This document shows positions 15,811 to 27,199 of a stretch of 33,521 nt of DNA, piece by piece. The notes under the pieces were generated by a model, which made no database searches, was not told the origin of the DNA, and saw only the letters and a program-made list of their open reading frames with translations. Source of the stretch: Bacteroidota bacterium (lineage in GTDB: Bacteria > Bacteroidota > Bacteroidia > Chitinophagales > Chitinophagaceae); the NCBI GenBank assembly GCA_026391415.1, contig JAPLEL010000048.1, positions 1 through 33,521 on the forward strand, given 5' to 3'. The position numbers and the translations under genes are program-made. Position 1 is the first letter of the stretch, and every line of letters begins with the position of its first letter.

Positions 15811-16482
15811 TTAGTCTTCCAAAGCCCTATTTAAAAACACAATCATAGGTTGTAATGCTTCAAAAGCATTACTAATATTTTTTACTAATGACTGCTCGGT
15901 TAGTTCCTTGTCTGTGATGGGCGCAATGGCTATCCAACTTTTTAATTTAATATACGCAATTGCAGGGTTGTCTTTTTCATATCCTTTGGGCTCACGGATA
16001 AGTGTCATGCCTTCAGATTTATCTAAATCAGTATACTGCGTTTTAAATTTTTTGGTAGATAAAATTTCATGAAACTCCGTCCAGTTATAATCAATTTCTT
16101 GTCGAACCTTTTTTAATTTGTCTGGTTCGGCCATGTACAAACCGCCACCTACAAAACTATTGCCACCTGGCTCAAAATGAAAATAGTAACCTGCTGTAAA
16201 TGATTTTTTTCCTCTACTATTAATGCTTGCACCCATATTAGTTTTATAGGGGGCTTTGTTTTTACTAAATCGAACATCCCTATTAATTCTAAAAATACAT
16301 TCCTTGGCAGTTAGTGTTGCAATCGATGCGTCTTTAGCACCATGCTTTTGAATAATTTGATCTACTAATTGTATGAAATCTAATTTAACTGTTTCGTAAT
16401 TTTTTCTATTTACATCAAACCACTCTTTTGAATTATTTTTTTTCAATTGTTTTAAAAATTGCAAGGAGTTTGTTTGTAGCAT
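15811..16482 (-). CDS. DUF2461 family protein
   Basis: Protein of 223 aa in the DUF2461 (TIGR02453) family, of unknown function. Recognisable features are FLKQLKKNNSKEWFDVNRKNYE near the N-terminus, FRINRDVRFSKNKAPYKTNMGA (about 67-88) and the FHFEPGGNSFVGGGLYM strand (about 101-117). No signal peptide or membrane segment. It lies 4 nt after the ligA stop on the same strand, so cotranscription is likely. The pairing with a DNA ligase does not by itself define a role. Confidence 0.88.
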   Translation of the reverse strand: MLQTNSLQFLKQLKKNNSKEWFDVNRKNYETVKLDFIQLVDQIIQKHGAKDASIATLTAKECIFRINRDVRFSKNKAPYKTNMGASINSRGKKSFTAGYYFHFEPGGNSFVGGGLYMAEPDKLKKVRQEIDYNWTEFHEILSTKKFKTQYTDLDKSEGMTLIREPKGYEKDNPAIAYIKLKSWIAIAPITDKELTEQSLVKNISNAFEALQPMIVFLNRALED

Positions 16483-16486
16483 AGTA

Positions 16487-18528
<2,042 letters not shown>

Positions 18529-18582
18529 GCAAATTAATTGGGCGATAAAGTTAAGTGCTAGATTGGATTAGAACAGCCTTAC

Positions 18583-18600
18583 TATGTAAAAGGTACACAT
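18583..18600. promoter_or_regulatory. putative operator 1 of the Nudix-type regulator
   Basis: TATGT-N7-ACACA (TATGTAAAAGGTACACAT), centre near 18591. It lies between ligA and the regulator gene, upstream of the regulator's start. Same architecture as the two sites before the amylase gene, suggesting autoregulation. Confidence 0.5.
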
Positions 18601-18668
18601 TATCTGATAATTTAGTAACTTGACCCCAGATTGTACAAAATAGCGATTGCTTTTTAACTTTTGTGGCC

Positions 18669-19406
18669 ATGAAAAAAAATTATCTAGAAAAAAACAAGCC
18701 CGAGCACCTGATAAAGGATGCTAAATTATTAGTGGTGAACTATCCAAAAGTGCCTCTAACAGTTGACTGTGTGATTTTTGGTTTTGAAGAAAACAAGTTG
18801 AAAGTATTGGTTATTAAGAGTGACTTGGAATATTACAAAGAACATTACTCCCTTTTGGGCGATATAGTCAAAGACAACGAAGAGTTAGACGAAGCCGCTT
18901 ATCGTATTTTAAAGGAGCGTACAGGCATGAACGATGTATTTCTAGACCAAGTAAGGGCTTTTAGCCATCCCAATAGACATCCAGGAGGCAGAGTTATTAC
19001 AGTTGCTTATTGTTCCTTATTAAATATTAACCACCATCAGTTAAAAATTCACGACAATGACCTTAACTGGCATAGTTTGTCTGATTTGGCTGAAATGGCG
19101 TTTGACCACAAAGAAATTGTGGACCAATGTTATGCATGGCTTCAAAAGCGCATTCAAGAACATCCACTAGGTTTCAATTTGCTCCCGGTTAAGTTTTCAT
19201 TGCGGGAATTACAAAATTTATACGAAGCTATTTTGGCTGTAAGCCTTGATAGGAGGAACTTTCGTAAAAAATTTGCCTCAATGGACTTACTAATTGACAT
19301 TGATGAAATGGAGCAAGATGTGCCCCATAGGCCAGGAAAATTATACAAATTCAACTTCGAGAAGTACGAGAAAAGTAAACGTAAATGGATAGGGATTGAT
19401 TTTTAG
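18669..19406 (+). CDS. Nudix-domain transcriptional regulator (NrtR/AraR-like)
   Basis: Cytoplasmic regulator of 245 aa with an N-terminal Nudix fold (about 25-150) and a C-terminal winged helix (about 165-235; LPVKFSLRELQNLYEAILAVSLDRRNFRKKF). The Nudix box GDIVKDNEELDEAAYRILKERTGM has lost the REUxEE glutamates (R-I-L-K-E-R), so hydrolysis is unlikely. This is known for NrtR-family sensors and their arabinose-type relatives in Bacteroidota. It directly precedes the amylase/sus locus, and palindromes of one type flank it, so it is the probable local regulator, sensing a sugar or nucleotide-sugar. ATG 18669 is preferred to GTG 18663: TAACTTTTG ends at 18663 and could leave an almost leaderless mRNA. 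Confidence 0.85.
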   Translation: MKKNYLEKNKPEHLIKDAKLLVVNYPKVPLTVDCVIFGFEENKLKVLVIKSDLEYYKEHYSLLGDIVKDNEELDEAAYRILKERTGMNDVFLDQVRAFSHPNRHPGGRVITVAYCSLLNINHHQLKIHDNDLNWHSLSDLAEMAFDHKEIVDQCYAWLQKRIQEHPLGFNLLPVKFSLRELQNLYEAILAVSLDRRNFRKKFASMDLLIDIDEMEQDVPHRPGKLYKFNFEKYEKSKRKWIGIDF

Positions 19407-19480
19407 ATGGTTAGAGCCACTATAGATCTTTTCTAATTAATAACGCTGCACGAAAAGGGAAAAGAAAAAAAATTTCTTTT

Positions 19481-19499
19481 TTGTGTAAAAAATACACAA
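19481..19499. promoter_or_regulatory. putative operator 2, amylase/sus promoter
   Basis: Perfect palindrome TTGTGTAAAAAATACACAA (TGTGT-N7-ACACA), centre 19490. It abuts the -7-like CAACTTTG at 19497-19504, where a bound protein would block or contact polymerase. Confidence 0.6.
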
Positions 19500-19508
19500 C
19501 TTTGTACC

Positions 19509-19531
19509 TAATGTGTTAATTCAACACATTA
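19509..19531. promoter_or_regulatory. putative operator 3, amylase/sus promoter
   Basis: TAATGTGTT and AACACATTA separated by AATTC, again TGTGT-N7-ACACA, centre 19520. The 30-bp centre-to-centre distance from operator 2 is about three helical turns, so both sites face the same side of the DNA. Confidence 0.6.
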
Positions 19532-19562
19532 AGCACGCAAACGATTGCGAACAAATTGCCTC

Positions 19563-22460
19563 ATGAATAGAATCTGCATAATACTGCTATTGCTTTGCTG
19601 TACATTTTACAGTCATGCGCAGCTATTAAGTTCAACACCAGATTTTATTCTCGAAACATCTAATAGTATTGATATTGTTGCTGATGCAACTAAAGGAAAT
19701 GCAGGCATTAAAGACTACGCCAATACCACAGATATTTATGTGCATATTGGTTGTATCACTTCTTTAAGTACTAGTTCATCTGATTGGAAATATTCGAAGT
19801 TTACTTGGGGCACTACCAATGTTTTGGCACAGTGCACTTATCTTGGTAATAATAAATGGAAATACACCATCACGGGTGGGTTGCGTACTTATTTTGGCAT
19901 TACTAATACAGCCGAAAAAATTTTAAAAATCGCTATCTTATTTAGATATGGTAATGGGAATACTAAACTTACCAATGCAGACGGTTCCGATATGTTCTTG
20001 ACGGTGTATGATAATGGGAATGCCGTTAGAATTACAGATCCTTTAAAACAGCCAACCTTTATTTCAATTCCAGAAACCATTACAAAAACAATTGGTAACT
20101 CAGTTGCTATAACTGCAAAAGCAGCAGCAGCAGCAGATTTAAAATTATATTTTAATGGTACGCAAATAGCAGCTCAAACAGCTGCAACAACTATTACAAG
20201 TGCTGCAACTATTTTAGTTAGCGGCAATCAAAGTATTGTTGCGGAGTCGGTTCTAGGTAGTTCTACACTTAGAGATACAGTGAATTTTTTTGTAGCCAGT
20301 ACTACAGTAATTGCGGCACTTCCAACAGGGGTGAAGCAAGGCATTAATTACGAACCTGGCGATACATCTGTAACACTTGTGTTGTATGCCCCACTTAAAT
20401 CAAGGGTTTCTGTGGTAGGTGATTTTAATAATTGGGTAGAAGGATCTAAATACCAAATGAATCAAACACCCGATGCAACTACATACTGGGTGCGCATTAC
20501 AGGACTAACACCCGCAACAGAATATAGTTACCAATATATAGTGGATGGTAGTTTAAAAACTGCAGACTATAACACTGAAAAAATCTTAGACCCTTCTAAC
20601 GACCAATATATTTCAGCCACTACTTATCCAAATTTAAAAGCCTATCCCACAGGAAAAACAACGGGTATTGTGAGCATCTTGCAAACGGCAAAACCTGCTT
20701 ACAATTGGCAAGTGGCTAATTTTAATAGACCCGATAAAAGGAACTTAGTAATCTACGAATTATTAATACGTGATTTTGTTACAACTCAAAATTTTCAAAC
20801 AATAAAAGATACATTAACTTATTTAAAAAGACTAGGGATAAATGCAATTGAATTAATGCCGTTCAATGAATTTGAAGGCAATAATAGTTGGGGATATAAT
20901 ACGAGTTTTTATTTCGCTCCAGATAAAGCCTATGGTACCGAAACGGCTATTCGTCAATTTGTTGATGAGTGCCACAAGCAAGGTATTGCAGTGATTATGG
21001 ATATGGTATTGAATCATTCATTTGGTCAATCGCCAATGGTGCAATTGTATTGGGATGCAGCCAATAGCAGACCAGCTGCAAATAGTCCTTGGTTTAATCC
21101 TATTGCAAAGCATCCGTTTAATGTAGGATACGATTTTAACCATGAATCACAAGCTACCAAAGACTTTACAGATAGAGTGATGGAGCATTGGTTAACCAAA
21201 TATAAAATCGATGGATTCCGTTGGGATTTATCAAAAGGGTTTACACAAGTTGATAATTTAAATAGTGTAAGCGCTTGGGGTAATTATGATGCAAGTCGTG
21301 TAGCTATTTGGAAAAGAATTTACGACAAAGAACAACTGCTATCTAGCAATGCCTATTGTATACTAGAGCATTTTGGTGGTAATCAAGAAGAGATTGAATT
21401 ATCTAATTATGGTATGCTATTATGGGGCAATTCTAACTATTCTTTTAACCAAGCAACCATGGGTTATAATAGTGGTTCAGATTTTCAATCAACTGTTTTT
21501 AATAGTAGCCAACGTGGATGGACAAAACCACATTTAGTTGGATATATGGAAAGCCACGACGAAGAAAGATTGGCTTATAAAAACACGGCTTATGGCAATG
21601 CAAATGGCGCTTATAATACCAAGGTTTTAGCCACCTCACTTAAGCGTAATGAAATGGCTGCTGCATTTTGGGCAATGATTCCTGGTCCTAAAATGGTATG
21701 GCAGTTTGGTGAATTGGGTTATGATTATGCTATTAATACTTGTAGCGATGGTGTTACCATAGATATCAATAATTGTAGATTAAGTTCAAAACCAATTCGC
21801 TGGGATTTTTATTCAAATGCAAGTCGTTTATCGCTCTATAATATTTACAAACAATTATTTGCTTTAAAACTTCGTCCAAATTATTTAAGTACATTCACTA
21901 CTACTAATTCAACCTATGATTTTGTAAGCAATCAAAAATGGTTGAAGCTTACTACCGATAGTTTGAATGTAGTTGTGATAGGAAACTTTGATGTTGTAGC
22001 AGGTAATGTGAGTATTGCATTTCCTAATACAGGTACTTGGTATAGTTATTTAACAGGAAGTACACGTAGTGCAACAGGTGCTATTGAAACAATTAGTTTA
22101 CAACCTGGCGAATATTATGTGTACACTAATAAAGATGTACGTAATTTAATTACTACTGCATTATTTCCAATAGCTGATATCAATTTGCAAATGCCATTAA
22201 GTATTTCACCTAACCCTGTAAATCAAAACGCTACTATTCGTTACGATTTACCTGAGAGCGGATTGGTCTCTATTCAAATTCGTAGCATTGACGGAAAAAA
22301 TAATCAATCAGTATTCAATGGATACCAAGCCAAAGGTTTGCATTCAATGAATTTGTATAATAATGCAACAAGTATTAAGCAATTTTCTACTGGCGCATAC
22401 TTGCTTCAGTTGCTAGTTAACGGCAAACAAAAAATTGAAAAATTTATCATTGAAAAATAA
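19563..22460 (+). CDS. exported GH13 alpha-amylase with T9SS sorting domain
   Basis: Predicted extracellular or surface alpha-glucan hydrolase of 965 aa. A signal peptide (MNRICIILLLLCCTF...SHAQ) is cleaved near residue 20. An N-terminal beta domain resembling DUF4961 spans about 20-150, an Ig-like region with a GCA-repeat-encoded Ala5 lies near 185-190, and a CBM48-like module with VSVVGDFNNWVEG lies near 275-350. The GH13 barrel has YELLIRDF, DMVLNHSFG, nucleophile D555 (GFRWDLSKG), acid/base E602 (ILEHFGG) and D666 (MESHDEE). The last ~75 residues (SISPNPVNQNATIRYDLPE ... KIEKFIIEK) are a T9SS type A sorting domain. ATG 19563 is chosen because the upstream TTG frame adds no signal-like residues. 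First gene of the sus unit. Confidence 0.93.
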   Translation: MNRICIILLLLCCTFYSHAQLLSSTPDFILETSNSIDIVADATKGNAGIKDYANTTDIYVHIGCITSLSTSSSDWKYSKFTWGTTNVLAQCTYLGNNKWKYTITGGLRTYFGITNTAEKILKIAILFRYGNGNTKLTNADGSDMFLTVYDNGNAVRITDPLKQPTFISIPETITKTIGNSVAITAKAAAAADLKLYFNGTQIAAQTAATTITSAATILVSGNQSIVAESVLGSSTLRDTVNFFVASTTVIAALPTGVKQGINYEPGDTSVTLVLYAPLKSRVSVVGDFNNWVEGSKYQMNQTPDATTYWVRITGLTPATEYSYQYIVDGSLKTADYNTEKILDPSNDQYISATTYPNLKAYPTGKTTGIVSILQTAKPAYNWQVANFNRPDKRNLVIYELLIRDFVTTQNFQTIKDTLTYLKRLGINAIELMPFNEFEGNNSWGYNTSFYFAPDKAYGTETAIRQFVDECHKQGIAVIMDMVLNHSFGQSPMVQLYWDAANSRPAANSPWFNPIAKHPFNVGYDFNHESQATKDFTDRVMEHWLTKYKIDGFRWDLSKGFTQVDNLNSVSAWGNYDASRVAIWKRIYDKEQLLSSNAYCILEHFGGNQEEIELSNYGMLLWGNSNYSFNQATMGYNSGSDFQSTVFNSSQRGWTKPHLVGYMESHDEERLAYKNTAYGNANGAYNTKVLATSLKRNEMAAAFWAMIPGPKMVWQFGELGYDYAINTCSDGVTIDINNCRLSSKPIRWDFYSNASRLSLYNIYKQLFALKLRPNYLSTFTTTNSTYDFVSNQKWLKLTTDSLNVVVIGNFDVVAGNVSIAFPNTGTWYSYLTGSTRSATGAIETISLQPGEYYVYTNKDVRNLITTALFPIADINLQMPLSISPNPVNQNATIRYDLPESGLVSIQIRSIDGKNNQSVFNGYQAKGLHSMNLYNNATSIKQFSTGAYLLQLLVNGKQKIEKFIIEK

Positions 22461-22497
22461 AACCCTATGAAAATAAAAAACCATATTCTATTTAAAT

Positions 22498-22512
22498 ATC
22501 CAGCGCCTGGAT
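22498..22512. repeat. small palindrome in the amylase-susC gap
   Basis: ATCCAG-CGC-CTGGAT, a perfect 6-bp hairpin 63 nt before the susC ATG, without a T tract. It overlaps the end of a 15-codon ORF (22467-22514). No TAnnTTTG promoter is visible in this 115-bp gap, so susC is probably read through from the amylase promoter. Confidence 0.45.
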
Positions 22513-22575
22513 GAATTAAAAGGGCCAAAAACAAAACTTATCATTAACAATTTTATCTATAAAAAACCACAATTT

Positions 22576-25575
22576 ATGAACATTAAACGATTGCTTTTTG
22601 CCTTTGTTGTTGTGATGCTCGCATTTGCTTTGCCAGCATTATCGCAAGACAAAGTGGTTACCGGAAAGGTAACAGACTCAAAAGATGGATCAGCGCTTGC
22701 AGGCGTATCCGTTTTAGTAAAAGGAACAACCATTGGTGTTTCAACCGATGCAAAAGGTGCCTTTTCAATTAAAGTTCCTGCTACTGCAAAAACCTTGGTG
22801 TTTAGCTCGGTGAGTTTTGGAACCAAAGAAATGGCTATTGTAGGTGGAAGCTTACAAGTGTCACTAGACCAAACCAATTCTGCTTTAAATGAAGTAGTTG
22901 TTATTGGATATGGTTCTGCTCGCAAAAAAGATTTAACGGGCTCTGTAACAACTGTTGGCTCAAAAGACTTTGTAAAAGGAGCCATAACTAGTCCAGAACA
23001 ATTAATCATTGGTAAAGTTGCTGGGGTTGCTATCACTTCTAATGGTGGTGCTCCAGGATCTGGAAGCACTATTCGTATTCGTGGCGGTTCTTCTTTAAGT
23101 GCGAGTAACGATCCATTGATTGTATTAGATGGTATGCCTTTAAGTAATGGCGGAATTTCTGGGGTTGCTAGTCCATTAAGTATGATTAATCCAAATGACA
23201 TTGAAACATTTACGATATTAAAAGATGCATCAGCTACAGCTATTTATGGTTCAAGGGCATCTAACGGGGTTATTTTAATTACTACTAAAAAAGGTAAAAA
23301 AGGTAAACCAACTTATAGCTTTAGTAGTCAATTATCTGCAGCAACCATTGCTAAAAAAGCAGATGTTTTAACTGCCGACCAAGTAAGAGCCATTGTTTTG
23401 GCAAATGCTAATTCTACCATTATTGCAAAAATGGGTACTGCTAATACCGATTGGCAAAATCAAATTTATCAAACCGCAATAGGTTCAGATAATAACTTGA
23501 GTGTTGCTGGTAGTATTAAAAATATTCCTTACCGTTTATCGGCTGGATATTTAAATCAAAATGGAATTTTAAGAACAGGAAATTTAGAGCGTACTTCTTT
23601 AGGATTAACGCTTAGTCCTACTTTAATGAACAACCATTTAAAGATTGATATTAATTTAAAAGGAACATCAAGCAAGAGCCGGTTTGCTAATCAAGGCGCT
23701 ATTGGTTCTGCTGTGTATTTTGATCCAACACAACCTATTTATTCAAGTAGTGCAAGATATGGTGGCTATTGGGAATGGTTAAATGCTAATAACTTTGCAA
23801 GCACTGGATTAGAAACACTAGCTCCTAGAAATCCATTAGGACAATTAATGCAAAGAAACGACAGAAGTAATGTGCAAAGAAGTATTGGTAATGCTGTGGT
23901 TGATTACAAATTACATTTCTTACCAGACGTTCATGCCGTATTAAATGTAGGGTATGATATTTCTCAAGGAACTGGAACTGTTATTGTGAATGATAGTGCT
24001 GCTGGTAGTTATAGAAGATTTAAAGATGCAGGTAGTGTGTTTCATGGTGGACAAAATACACAATACAAACAAACCAAAACCAATACTTACTTGAACTTCT
24101 ATTTAAACTATGCCAAAGATCTTACATCAATGGATAGTCGTATTGAAGCAATTGCAGGTTATGAGTACCAAGATTATAAATCAAGAAACAATAACTACGC
24201 AGATTTAACTTACGACAAAACAGTGGTTAGTACACCTAACTATGCTTTTGACGAACCTGAAAATGCATTGATTTCTTTTTTAGGAAGGGTAAACTTTACC
24301 TATAAAAATGCTTATGTATTAACTGCTTCGGTTCGTCGTGATGGATCATCTAAATTTAATCCAGATAATCGTTATGGTGTTTTTCCTTCAGCAGCATTTG
24401 CTTGGAAAATTAAAAATGCAAGTTTCTTAAAAAATGTAGATGCTGTATCTGATATGAAATTAAGAATTGGATATGGTGTAACTGGTCAACAAGACGGAAT
24501 TGGTAACTACGATTATATTTCTTACTATAATTTAGGTAGCGCAACTGCTAGCTATCAATTAGGTAATACGTATTATCAAATGTATCGTCCGGGTGGCTAT
24601 TACTTTAATAGAAAATGGGAGCAAACAGCTACCAAAAATATTGCCTTGGATTATGGTTTCTTAAACAATCGTATTACGGGTAGTGTAGAATATTACGATA
24701 AAACAACTTCTGATTTGTTGAATGAAATCAACCAACCAGCTGGTACCAATTTCTCAAACAAAATTGTAGCGAATGTTGGTAGCATGCAAAATAAAGGTGT
24801 TGAGTTTACAATCAACTACCAATTAATTCGTTCTAAGAATACTACTTGGGATATTGCTTTTAACGCAACCTACAACGAAAATAAAATTACCAAACTAACT
24901 ATCTCAGACGACCCTACTTATGCAGGTGCACGTTATGGTGGTATCTCTGGTGGTACTGGTAATACTATCTTGATTAATTCTGTAGGATATAATCGCGGAT
25001 CTTTCTTTGCATTCAGACAAGTCTACGATCCTAAAACAGGTAAACCAATTGACAATCTATTTGATGATGGCAATAGAGATGGTGTGATTAATGAAAAAGA
25101 TTTGTATCAATACAAAGGATCAGATCCTACCATGTTCTTTGGATTTAGCACAAATGTTACCTATAAAAAATGGAATTTCGGAACAGTTGTAAGGGCTAAT
25201 GTGGGTAATTATTTATACAACAATATCGCTTCTAGTTCAGGTACCATACGTAATATCATTAACCCACTTGGTTATGCCAATAATGGATCGACTGATTTAT
25301 TGTATACCAATTTTAGTGGTAATGGTACAAACTATTTCTTGTCTGATTATTATATTCAAAATGCCTCTTTCTTAAGAATGGATAACCTTTCATTTGGCTA
25401 TAACGTAGGAAAAGTTTTTAATAATAAAGCAAATCTTCGTTTTAGTGCCAATGTTCAAAATGTATTTGTAATTACTAAATACAAAGGATTAGATCCAGAA
25501 ATGAATGGCGGTATTGATAACAATTTTTATCCAAGACCTAGAACAATAGTGTTTGGTTTAAATCTTGATTTTTAA
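22576..25575 (+). CDS. susC: SusC/RagA-family TonB-dependent transporter
   Basis: Outer-membrane importer of 999 aa that moves oligosaccharides into the periplasm with energy from TonB. A signal peptide (residues 1-24, ending PALSQ) is followed by a carboxypeptidase-regulatory-like domain (VTGKVTDSKDGSALAGVSVLVKGT ... , about 27-105), the SusC-type box NEVVVIGYGSARKKDLTGSV (near 110-130), the plug with LIIGKVAGVAITSNGG and IRIRGGSSLSASNDPLIVLDG, and a beta barrel ending in FGLNLDF with C-terminal Phe. No STN domain, so no direct anti-sigma signalling. It forms a pair with susD 33 bp downstream. The maltooligosaccharide substrate is inferred from the neighbouring amylase. Confidence 0.96.
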   Translation: MNIKRLLFAFVVVMLAFALPALSQDKVVTGKVTDSKDGSALAGVSVLVKGTTIGVSTDAKGAFSIKVPATAKTLVFSSVSFGTKEMAIVGGSLQVSLDQTNSALNEVVVIGYGSARKKDLTGSVTTVGSKDFVKGAITSPEQLIIGKVAGVAITSNGGAPGSGSTIRIRGGSSLSASNDPLIVLDGMPLSNGGISGVASPLSMINPNDIETFTILKDASATAIYGSRASNGVILITTKKGKKGKPTYSFSSQLSAATIAKKADVLTADQVRAIVLANANSTIIAKMGTANTDWQNQIYQTAIGSDNNLSVAGSIKNIPYRLSAGYLNQNGILRTGNLERTSLGLTLSPTLMNNHLKIDINLKGTSSKSRFANQGAIGSAVYFDPTQPIYSSSARYGGYWEWLNANNFASTGLETLAPRNPLGQLMQRNDRSNVQRSIGNAVVDYKLHFLPDVHAVLNVGYDISQGTGTVIVNDSAAGSYRRFKDAGSVFHGGQNTQYKQTKTNTYLNFYLNYAKDLTSMDSRIEAIAGYEYQDYKSRNNNYADLTYDKTVVSTPNYAFDEPENALISFLGRVNFTYKNAYVLTASVRRDGSSKFNPDNRYGVFPSAAFAWKIKNASFLKNVDAVSDMKLRIGYGVTGQQDGIGNYDYISYYNLGSATASYQLGNTYYQMYRPGGYYFNRKWEQTATKNIALDYGFLNNRITGSVEYYDKTTSDLLNEINQPAGTNFSNKIVANVGSMQNKGVEFTINYQLIRSKNTTWDIAFNATYNENKITKLTISDDPTYAGARYGGISGGTGNTILINSVGYNRGSFFAFRQVYDPKTGKPIDNLFDDGNRDGVINEKDLYQYKGSDPTMFFGFSTNVTYKKWNFGTVVRANVGNYLYNNIASSSGTIRNIINPLGYANNGSTDLLYTNFSGNGTNYFLSDYYIQNASFLRMDNLSFGYNVGKVFNNKANLRFSANVQNVFVITKYKGLDPEMNGGIDNNFYPRPRTIVFGLNLDF

Positions 25576-25608
25576 TCTTAATACAAGTAATAACATAAAA
25601 AAATAATT

Positions 25609-27192
25609 ATGAAAAAGAATATTTTTAAAATCGTTATAACTGCGGCATTATTTGTGAGTGGCTTTGCATCTTGTACTAAGAAGTTAGACCTTCTTCCTAC
25701 AAATGATATTACAGCTACCCAAGTATATAGCACGCCTACCGGTTATAAACAAGCATTTGCCAAAGTTTATGGCAGTTTTGCTTTAACAGGAAATCAAGGT
25801 GGAGCGGGAAATGGAGATATCCAAGGAATAGATGAAGGAACATCCGACTTTTTACGTTTGTTCTGGAAAGCACAAGAACTAAGTACCGAAGAAGCAGTGG
25901 TTTCTTGGGGAGATCCTGGTATTCAGGATTTTCACAACATGAACTGGTCTTCAAGTAATCCAATGTTAACTGGATTATATTATCGTTCTTACTATCAAAT
26001 CACTTTGTGTAACGACTTCATCAACCAAGCTTCTGATGCTAATTTAGCCTCAAGAGGAATTACTGGCGCTGATGCCGATGCAATTAAAGTTTTTAGAACT
26101 GAAGCTAGATTTTTAAGAGCTTACCAATATTGGGTAATCATGGACTTGTTTGGAACTGGGCCTTTTGCAACTGAAAAAGATGCACTAGGTTCTGTTATGC
26201 CAGAACAAGCAAGTAGAACGCAATTATTTACTTATATTGAGTCTGAATTAAAAGCCATTGAAACGCTTTTGGTAGACGCTAAGAAAAACGAGTATGGTCG
26301 TGCCGACAAAGCTGCTGCATGGTCTTTGCTTTCTCGTGTTTATTTAAATGCAGCTGTGTATACTGGAACACCAAAATGGACTGAAGCAGCCACCTATGCT
26401 AAAAAAGTAATTGATGCAGGCTATGCTTTAATTCCAAATTATACCCAACTAATGTTAGCGGATAATAATTTAAACACTAGTGAATTTATTTTAACCATTA
26501 ACTACGATGGTTTAAAAACGCAAAACTGGGGGGGTACTACTTTTTTAACACATGCACCTATTGGCGGATCAATGACCGCTTCTGCTTTTGGAGTTGATGG
26601 TGGATGGAGTGGTATTCGAACTACTAGTAGTGTTCCTGCATTGTTTCCAGATATTACAGGAACTGCCGACAAGCGTTCGCAGTTTTATTCTTCAGGACAA
26701 AATTTAGATATTTCAGACCTAACTTCTTTTAAAGATGGGTATGCAATTACTAAGTATAAAAATATTACTAGAACTGGTGCTGCTGGTTCAAGCTTATCAT
26801 TTACTGATATTGATTTTCCATTGTTTCGTTTAGCAGAACAGTATTTAATTTATGCCGAAGCTGCTACTCGTGGCGGTGGTGATGCAACTATTGCATTAGG
26901 ATATATTAATACACTACGCACGCGTGCTTATGGAAATGCTACAGGAAACATTACAGCAGCTCAATTAACAACCAACTTTATTTTAGATGAGCGCGGACGT
27001 GAATTGTATTGGGAAGGTTTTAGAAGAACTGATTTAGTTCGTTATAACAAATTTGTTGAATCTACTTATCTATGGCCATGGAAAGGCGGCGTGAAAAGCG
27101 GTACTTCCGTTAGTTCATTTAGAAAAGTATATCCAATACCTTCTTCTGATATTTCATCAAACGTGAAATTGGTTCAGAATCCAGGATATTAA
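25609..27192 (+). CDS. susD: SusD/RagB-family glycan-binding lipoprotein
   Basis: Surface lipoprotein of 527 aa that lids the SusC barrel and captures oligosaccharides. A lipoprotein signal ends at C22 (VSGFASCTKKLDLLP). The TPR-like helical body includes YYRSYYQITLCNDFINQ and RFLRAYQYWVIMDLFG; the C-terminal SusD domain includes LFRLAEQYLIYAEAATRGG and LDERGRELYWEGFRRTDLVRYNKF. A run of seven Gs (26528-26534) encodes Trp-Gly-Gly and is unusual in this AT-rich context. It follows susC and is separated from the susE-like gene by an 11-bp perfect hairpin. Confidence 0.95.
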   Translation: MKKNIFKIVITAALFVSGFASCTKKLDLLPTNDITATQVYSTPTGYKQAFAKVYGSFALTGNQGGAGNGDIQGIDEGTSDFLRLFWKAQELSTEEAVVSWGDPGIQDFHNMNWSSSNPMLTGLYYRSYYQITLCNDFINQASDANLASRGITGADADAIKVFRTEARFLRAYQYWVIMDLFGTGPFATEKDALGSVMPEQASRTQLFTYIESELKAIETLLVDAKKNEYGRADKAAAWSLLSRVYLNAAVYTGTPKWTEAATYAKKVIDAGYALIPNYTQLMLADNNLNTSEFILTINYDGLKTQNWGGTTFLTHAPIGGSMTASAFGVDGGWSGIRTTSSVPALFPDITGTADKRSQFYSSGQNLDISDLTSFKDGYAITKYKNITRTGAAGSSLSFTDIDFPLFRLAEQYLIYAEAATRGGGDATIALGYINTLRTRAYGNATGNITAAQLTTNFILDERGRELYWEGFRRTDLVRYNKFVESTYLWPWKGGVKSGTSVSSFRKVYPIPSSDISSNVKLVQNPGY

Positions 27193-27199
27193 TAATAGT

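Noticed and set aside
20118-20137. GCA trinucleotide run in the amylase gene
   Set aside because: Encodes a short Ala stretch in a linker-like region; length change would stay in frame, so no switch is implied.
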